Source: Campylobacterota bacterium (lineage in GTDB: Bacteria > Campylobacterota > Campylobacteria > Campylobacterales > SZUA-545). Taken from it: 9,680 nt of DNA. The DNA lies in contig BNUO01000074.1 of assembly GCA_025997415.1 (NCBI GenBank), positions 1-9,680 on the forward strand, in the 5' to 3' direction. The notes beneath the pieces were generated by a model. That model was not told the DNA's origin. It ran no database searches and saw only the letters and a program-made list of their open reading frames with translations. Both the position numbers and the translations under genes were made by a program. Below, piece by piece: positions 7,598-9,680 of this stretch (position 1 is its first letter; each line of letters starts with the position of its first letter).

Positions 7598-7834
7598 CGC
7601 TAAAGCCCCTCTTTTTCATATATTTCAATGCTTTGCACTTGCCCAATTCACACGCTTTTTAGCGTCCTTTGCGCCTTATTTTACGCATCTGCGCGGTTGC
7701 TGCGCGTTTGTAGTAAGTCTTTGCAAAATTCGGATCGATCTCGATCGCTTTTGTATATTCTGCGATCAACTATTGAAGCGTCTCTCCGTCGGGTGGTGGT
7801 TTGCCAACCGCTCACCTCGTATCGTCGCCACACT
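7598..7834. other. Non-coding gap after queC
   Basis: Between the queC stop and the first promoter repeat there is no intact gene. The gap holds the decayed TPR fragment listed separately and a small hairpin (ACGCT at 7652-7656 with AGCGT at 7661-7665) that lacks a T-run. GATC words are clustered near 7733-7766 and then become rare, so the compositional border of the accessory region lies close to 7770-7835. Confidence 0.6.
7659..7808 (-). pseudogene. Decayed TPR-repeat protein fragment
   Basis: The minus-strand frame ending in TAA at 7659-7661 encodes about 36 residues back to 7769 that include a near-consensus tetratricopeptide unit, YTKAIEIDPNFAKTYYKRA (codons 7755 down to 7701), followed by a basic tail. 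Just upstream an in-frame TAG (7770-7772) interrupts the reading, and the preceding codons (DGETLQ) could join naturally if that TAG were a CAG. A second in-frame stop lies at 7812-7814. No start codon or ribosome-binding site is present, so this is read as the 3' remnant of a TPR gene. The GATC-rich wording here matches the host core, unlike the DNA to its right, so the accessory segment may have disrupted this gene. The link between the two is inference. Confidence 0.6.
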
Positions 7835-7931
7835 TTCCCAGCGTTCAATGGTACACCGCTATTCAGGCTTCCCTTAACCAATCCTTAACCGCAAAACGCG
7901 CCAAAGTTGCGGAAAACTTGCTTTTGGGCGG
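7835..7931 (+). repeat. Promoter-bearing direct repeat, copy 1
   Basis: This stretch matches 8358-8455. From 7853 to 7931 all 79 bases recur in copy 2, which differs only by one inserted T (8415). The first 18 bases are about 70 % identical. It contains two CCTTAACC boxes, an inverted repeat CCGCAA (7889-7894)/TTGCGG (7907-7912), and the -35 hexamer TTGCTT at its right end. Identity stops between the -35 and the -10, so each copy has its own -10 and leader. The two copies enclose the 73-aa and 40-aa genes. Confidence 0.95.
7872..7890 (+). promoter_or_regulatory. Tandem CCTTAACC boxes, 11-bp period (operator candidate 1)
   Basis: CCTTAACC occurs at 7872-7879 and again at 7883-7890, so the two boxes sit on the same face of the helix, one turn apart. 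On the minus strand this reads GGTTAA-N5-GGTTAA. That is the format of binding sites of OmpR/PhoP-family response regulators, and the hexamer is one base from the enterobacterial PhoP half-site GGTTTA. The second box ends 27 bp before the -35. The same arrangement is kept in the second copy. The regulator is unknown; the call is from arrangement only. Confidence 0.5.
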
Positions 7932-7946
7932 CTCTCGGCATATAAT
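7918..7946 (+). promoter_or_regulatory. Sigma-70 type promoter P1
   Basis: TTGCTT (7918-7923) and a perfect TATAAT (7941-7946) are separated by exactly 17 bp. Transcription would begin near 7953 and give a leader of about 28 nt before the TTG start of the 73-aa gene. The -35 is part of the repeat, the -10 is not. Of the two duplicated promoters this one has the better -10. Confidence 0.75.
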
Positions 7947-7980
7947 TTAAGGTAACAAAAAGAATAAGAGGCTACCCAAG

Positions 7981-8202
7981 TTGGAAAAGTTATGGTTTCT
8001 TGTCAAAGGCGAATTGTTGAAAACGGCGCAACTGGTCGTTTCCAAGAACGAAGTTGAGCTTCTGTTGCGAGCGGTAATCGGCGGCGGCGCAATAGCGTTT
8101 TTGTTGTCCGACAATAGGCTTGGCGGGATACTGTTAGTCTTAATGGGCTACTATTTCAAAAGAATCAACAACAAAAGAGGAGGCGACAATGCTAACAGTT
8201 AG
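7981..8202 (+). CDS. Small membrane protein, 73 aa, unknown function
   Basis: I do not recognise this protein. The 73 residues comprise a basic amphipathic start (1-20), a hydrophobic segment at about 26-42 rich in Leu, Ala and Gly, a short polar turn SDNR (43-46), a second hydrophobic segment at about 47-59, and a basic tail (KRINNKRGG). It could be a helical hairpin in the inner membrane. The start is the TTG at 7981-7983, nine bases after AAGAGG (7966-7971); no better in-frame start exists. Promoter P1 lies directly upstream. Its stop overlaps the start of the 40-aa gene by 14 bp. GATC is absent from it, unlike the core genes. Small phage- or toxin-like membrane proteins have this shape, but nothing specific supports either. 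Confidence 0.68.
   Translation: MEKLWFLVKGELLKTAQLVVSKNEVELLLRAVIGGGAIAFLLSDNRLGGILLVLMGYYFKRINNKRGGDNANS
8178..8183 (+). promoter_or_regulatory. Strong ribosome-binding site deciding the 40-aa gene
   Basis: AGGAGG, a perfect anti-Shine-Dalgarno match, lies five bases before the ATG at 8189, inside the last codons of the 73-aa gene. It is the main evidence that the very short downstream frame is translated. Confidence 0.8.
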
Positions 8203-8311
8203 TTGGAGCGCAGTTATCATAGTCCTTGCTTGGGCATTTGGTGCATTGATGCTCGGTAAATGGTTCGACAAACACCCCGATCACACTCACAATCGTCCAG
8301 CAGCACAATAA
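8189..8311 (+). CDS. Small single-helix membrane protein, 40 aa, unknown function
   Basis: A 40-codon gene starting with ATG at 8189 and ending with TAA at 8309-8311. It starts inside the 73-aa gene in another frame (14-bp overlap) and has the best ribosome-binding site of the accessory region, which argues for real, coupled expression. The product has one hydrophobic helix (about residues 4-22, with two Trp) and a hydrophilic tail with His29, His32 and His34 in HPDHTH. The short helix-plus-tail design resembles small accessory subunits of membrane complexes in general shape, but no family is recognised. The 73-aa protein is its likely partner because of the coupling. Confidence 0.66.
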   Translation: MLTVSWSAVIIVLAWAFGALMLGKWFDKHPDHTHNRPAAQ

Positions 8312-8321
8312 CAAAACATAT

Positions 8322-8345
8322 AGGGCGGTTGATTCTACCGTCCCT
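8322..8345 (+). terminator. Possible hairpin terminator after the 40-aa gene
   Basis: AGGGCGGT (8322-8329) can pair with ACCG and CCCT (8337-8340, 8342-8345) across a single bulged T, giving an eight-pair stem with a seven-base loop. It begins 11 bases after the stop codon of the 40-aa gene. Only two T residues follow directly, so as an intrinsic terminator it would be weak. Confidence 0.35.
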
Positions 8346-8357
8346 TATCTCCCAACC

Positions 8358-8455
8358 TTCCCTATGTTCAACGGCACACCGCTATTCAGGCTTCCCTTAA
8401 CCAATCCTTAACCGTCAAAACGCGCCAAAGTTGCGGAAAACTTGCTTTTGGGCGG
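8358..8455 (+). repeat. Promoter-bearing direct repeat, copy 2
   Basis: Counterpart of 7835-7931, offset by 523 bp (524 after one inserted T at 8415). The inserted base breaks the CCGCAA half of the inverted repeat seen in copy 1, while the TTGCGG half (8431-8436), both CCTTAACC boxes and the TTGCTT are unchanged. It lies upstream of the 308-aa gene. Confidence 0.95.
8395..8413 (+). promoter_or_regulatory. Tandem CCTTAACC boxes, 11-bp period (operator candidate 2)
   Basis: CCTTAACC at 8395-8402 and 8406-8413 repeats the arrangement at 7872-7890 base for base, ending 28 bp before the -35 of P2. If it is a regulator site, the 73/40-aa pair and the 308-aa gene would be controlled together. Confidence 0.5.
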
Positions 8456-8470
8456 GACTTGAGGCACAAT
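8442..8470 (+). promoter_or_regulatory. Sigma-70 type promoter P2
   Basis: TTGCTT (8442-8447) is followed after exactly 17 bp by CACAAT (8465-8470), which keeps four of six bases of the -10 consensus including the final AAT. Transcription would start near 8477, with a leader of about 43 nt to the 308-aa gene. It should be weaker than P1 or more dependent on an activator. Confidence 0.5.
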
Positions 8471-8519
8471 TACAGAAGTCGATCGCTTGGTAAAGGGCGG
8501 TTAGAAAAAGGAGAGAAAA

Positions 8520-9446
8520 GTGTTGAAGTCTTTGTCTAAAACAACTCAAGTTTTACTGCGTCTTGCGTTGGTAATTGCTGTTATAGTAGCGATTGTTGTA
8601 TCGGTAATAATGCTACTTCCGGAAGATGAACGAGAATACATATTGACTGTTGGTGACGGTGAACAAATCATCAATTTTCCAGACGGGAAATACAATAGCA
8701 TATATGAGAATTTTGAGACACAAAAAGATTATCCAAAAATGAGATTGCTGGGCTACCTATCTGGTGATAGGAAGACTGTAACACTAATACCTCTTGGCGA
8801 TGGGCGACACAACATGTCTCAAATTGGCATATCTTCTGGCAATAACGAAGTTGTCGGCACATTCAAAGCCCTCGAAAAAGAGAGCATAGAGAGAAGAAAT
8901 ACTGCTTTTTCAGAATCATATATACCATCGCAACCAAGCAGAAACGTTAATGATGCACAAATGCAATGCGCAATAATCGGCAAAGACAATGTGGATTTGA
9001 CCCTGCAAATAAAATGTGCTTCGTCTCGTATTACGGTAAACAGTACCGCCAAGCTGTTTCTGAATGCGAAAAATGACAGCACTTTGGGGCAGAGTGAGGA
9101 TGATGGGTTACGCATATATTGGGAAGCAAACTATAAGCAAATTGGGGAGAAGTATGATTACTTCACTTGGTGGGGTGGGCAAAAAGATGAGTTGGCGCCT
9201 ACATTTAGCATTTTTGGTTACTTTATGCTCCCCGTTGATATTGCTAGGCAACAATTTGTTTTGCCGCACAGCAATGCCTTGCTGTTCACGACAGTTCAGC
9301 TAAAACAGGGCAGAACAATTCCAGATACTTGGTATGGTAGCCAATTTAACCCGATTTATCTGCGAATATGCGTGGCGTTAAGCGTTATAGGGGCAGTATT
9401 TCTTGTTTTCTTGTTGTTTATGCGGCGCAACGGCGCACTAGGCTAA
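8520..9446 (+). CDS. Membrane-anchored protein, 308 aa, unknown function
   Basis: I do not recognise this protein. Residues 12-33 form a strongly hydrophobic helix after a short basic start (KSLSKTTQ), and residues 280-300 form a second one followed by MRRN. The roughly 245 residues between are hydrophilic, with many Asn, Asp, Tyr and Trp and two cysteines (C150, C166) that could pair, so a periplasmic domain tethered at both ends, with both termini in the cytoplasm, is the natural reading. The start is GTG at 8520-8522, with AAGGAG (8508-8513) six bases upstream. It follows promoter P2. The 927-bp gene contains no GATC, against about 16 in the shorter queC gene, and is AT-richer than the core, which suggests transfer. 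It may be co-regulated with the 73/40-aa pair through the shared upstream repeat. Confidence 0.8.
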   Translation: MLKSLSKTTQVLLRLALVIAVIVAIVVSVIMLLPEDEREYILTVGDGEQIINFPDGKYNSIYENFETQKDYPKMRLLGYLSGDRKTVTLIPLGDGRHNMSQIGISSGNNEVVGTFKALEKESIERRNTAFSESYIPSQPSRNVNDAQMQCAIIGKDNVDLTLQIKCASSRITVNSTAKLFLNAKNDSTLGQSEDDGLRIYWEANYKQIGEKYDYFTWWGGQKDELAPTFSIFGYFMLPVDIARQQFVLPHSNALLFTTVQLKQGRTIPDTWYGSQFNPIYLRICVALSVIGAVFLVFLLFMRRNGALG

Positions 9447-9488
9447 ATGTTCGCTGTTCTGTTGTGGTCTGTCTGGGCGTGTTTGATG

Positions 9489-9517
9489 TTGCAGGGCTAT
9501 TGTTTTTAGGCTAAAAT
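9489..9517 (+). promoter_or_regulatory. Sigma-70 type promoter P3
   Basis: TTGCAG (9489-9494) and TAAAAT (9512-9517) are 17 bp apart, as in P1 and P2, and the -10 is again preceded by GGC. The CCTTAACC boxes and the repeat are missing here. Transcription would start near 9524, ahead of the gene cut by the window end. Confidence 0.55.
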
Positions 9518-9546
9518 TGGTTTAGTAATTTTGATAGGGGTAGGAC

Positions 9547-9680
9547 GTGAAGGATTTTATGAATGGCGTTGGATTAGGCTTGCTAATCGTGTTGCCTGTC
9601 ACAGGTGCAATAGCTGTTGCGCTTGCGACATATGCTGTGGTAAGGTGGTCTTACAACTTCGTTACTGCTCCGTTACGAGC
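9547..9680 (+). CDS. Small membrane protein, partial (cut by window end)
   Basis: An open frame from GTG at 9547 runs without a stop to the window end (44 complete codons). It encodes a Gly/Ala/Leu/Val-rich hydrophobic helix at about residues 7-30, followed by RWSYN. TAGGGGTAGG lies just upstream of the GTG. The in-frame ATG at 9559 is an equal candidate because GAAGG (9549-9553) sits five bases before it. Promoter P3 stands about 30 bp upstream. It resembles the other products of this region in being membrane-bound, GATC-free and unrecognised. The total length is unknown. Confidence 0.55.
   Translation, partial: MKDFMNGVGLGLLIVLPVTGAIAVALATYAVVRWSYNFVTAPLR

Noticed and set aside
7652..7665. 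Hairpin ACGCT-TTTT-AGCGT as a terminator
   Set aside because: The stem is only five pairs and no T-run follows on either strand.
7628..7888. 86-codon plus-strand frame in the gap after queC
   Set aside because: It runs antisense through the TPR remnant and into the repeat, with Arg/Ser-rich shadow composition and no ribosome-binding site.
7835..8455. CRISPR array or transposon terminal repeats
   Set aside because: There are only two long direct copies with genes between them; no short regular spacers, no terminal inverted repeats and no transposase were seen.
9447..9546. Third copy of the promoter repeat before the last gene
   Set aside because: The 17-bp promoter spacing is shared, but the CCTTAACC boxes and the 80-bp identity are absent.

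Overview
This window looks like the chromosome of a Gram-negative, flagellated bacterium, most probably a member of the Campylobacterota (Epsilonproteobacteria). The taxon is an inference. It rests on lipopolysaccharide (LPS) core and Kdo genes, a rod gene flgB preceded by a good -24/-12 (sigma-54 type) site, and a compact 467-residue bifunctional Nnr. The core part of the window (about 135-7770) is saturated with GATC and especially the palindrome CGATCG. From about 7770 onward this signature almost disappears.

Layout. 1-134 holds the end of a dispersed-type intergenic repeat with a perfect 11-bp inverted repeat. 135-2133 (minus) is a two-gene unit: a GT9 heptosyltransferase followed by kdsD (Kdo precursor synthesis), overlapping by 17 bp. 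Only 50 bp away and divergent, 2184-5001 (plus) is a tightly coupled three-gene unit of a WaaE/KdtX-type GT2 glycosyltransferase, a UDP-glucuronate decarboxylase (UDP-xylose synthase) and a GT4 glycosyltransferase, with ATGA overlaps at both junctions. Together the five genes form an LPS core/outer-core locus: kdsD feeds Kdo synthesis, the heptosyltransferase and GT2 build the core, and the decarboxylase provides a pentose nucleotide that the GT4 enzyme might use.

4966-6807 (minus) is flgB followed by nnr (NAD(P)H-hydrate repair). The 3' end of nnr overlaps the 3' end of the GT4 gene convergently by 36 bp. Divergent from flgB lies queC (6932-7597, plus), for 7-cyano-7-deazaguanine synthesis in the queuosine pathway.

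7598-9680 is an accessory region. It begins with a decayed antisense TPR gene fragment. An 80-bp module (79 identical positions, one inserted base) then occurs twice, 523-524 bp apart. Each copy carries two CCTTAACC boxes one helical turn apart and a -35 hexamer, with a -10 at exactly 17 bp just beyond the repeat. Copy 1 precedes a translationally coupled pair of tiny membrane-protein genes (73 and 40 aa). Copy 2 precedes a 308-aa protein of unknown function with one membrane helix at each end. A third promoter with the same 17-bp spacing but without the boxes precedes another small membrane-protein gene cut by the window end. This GATC-poor region is the part most likely to be horizontally acquired and undescribed. 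I do not recognise any of its proteins.
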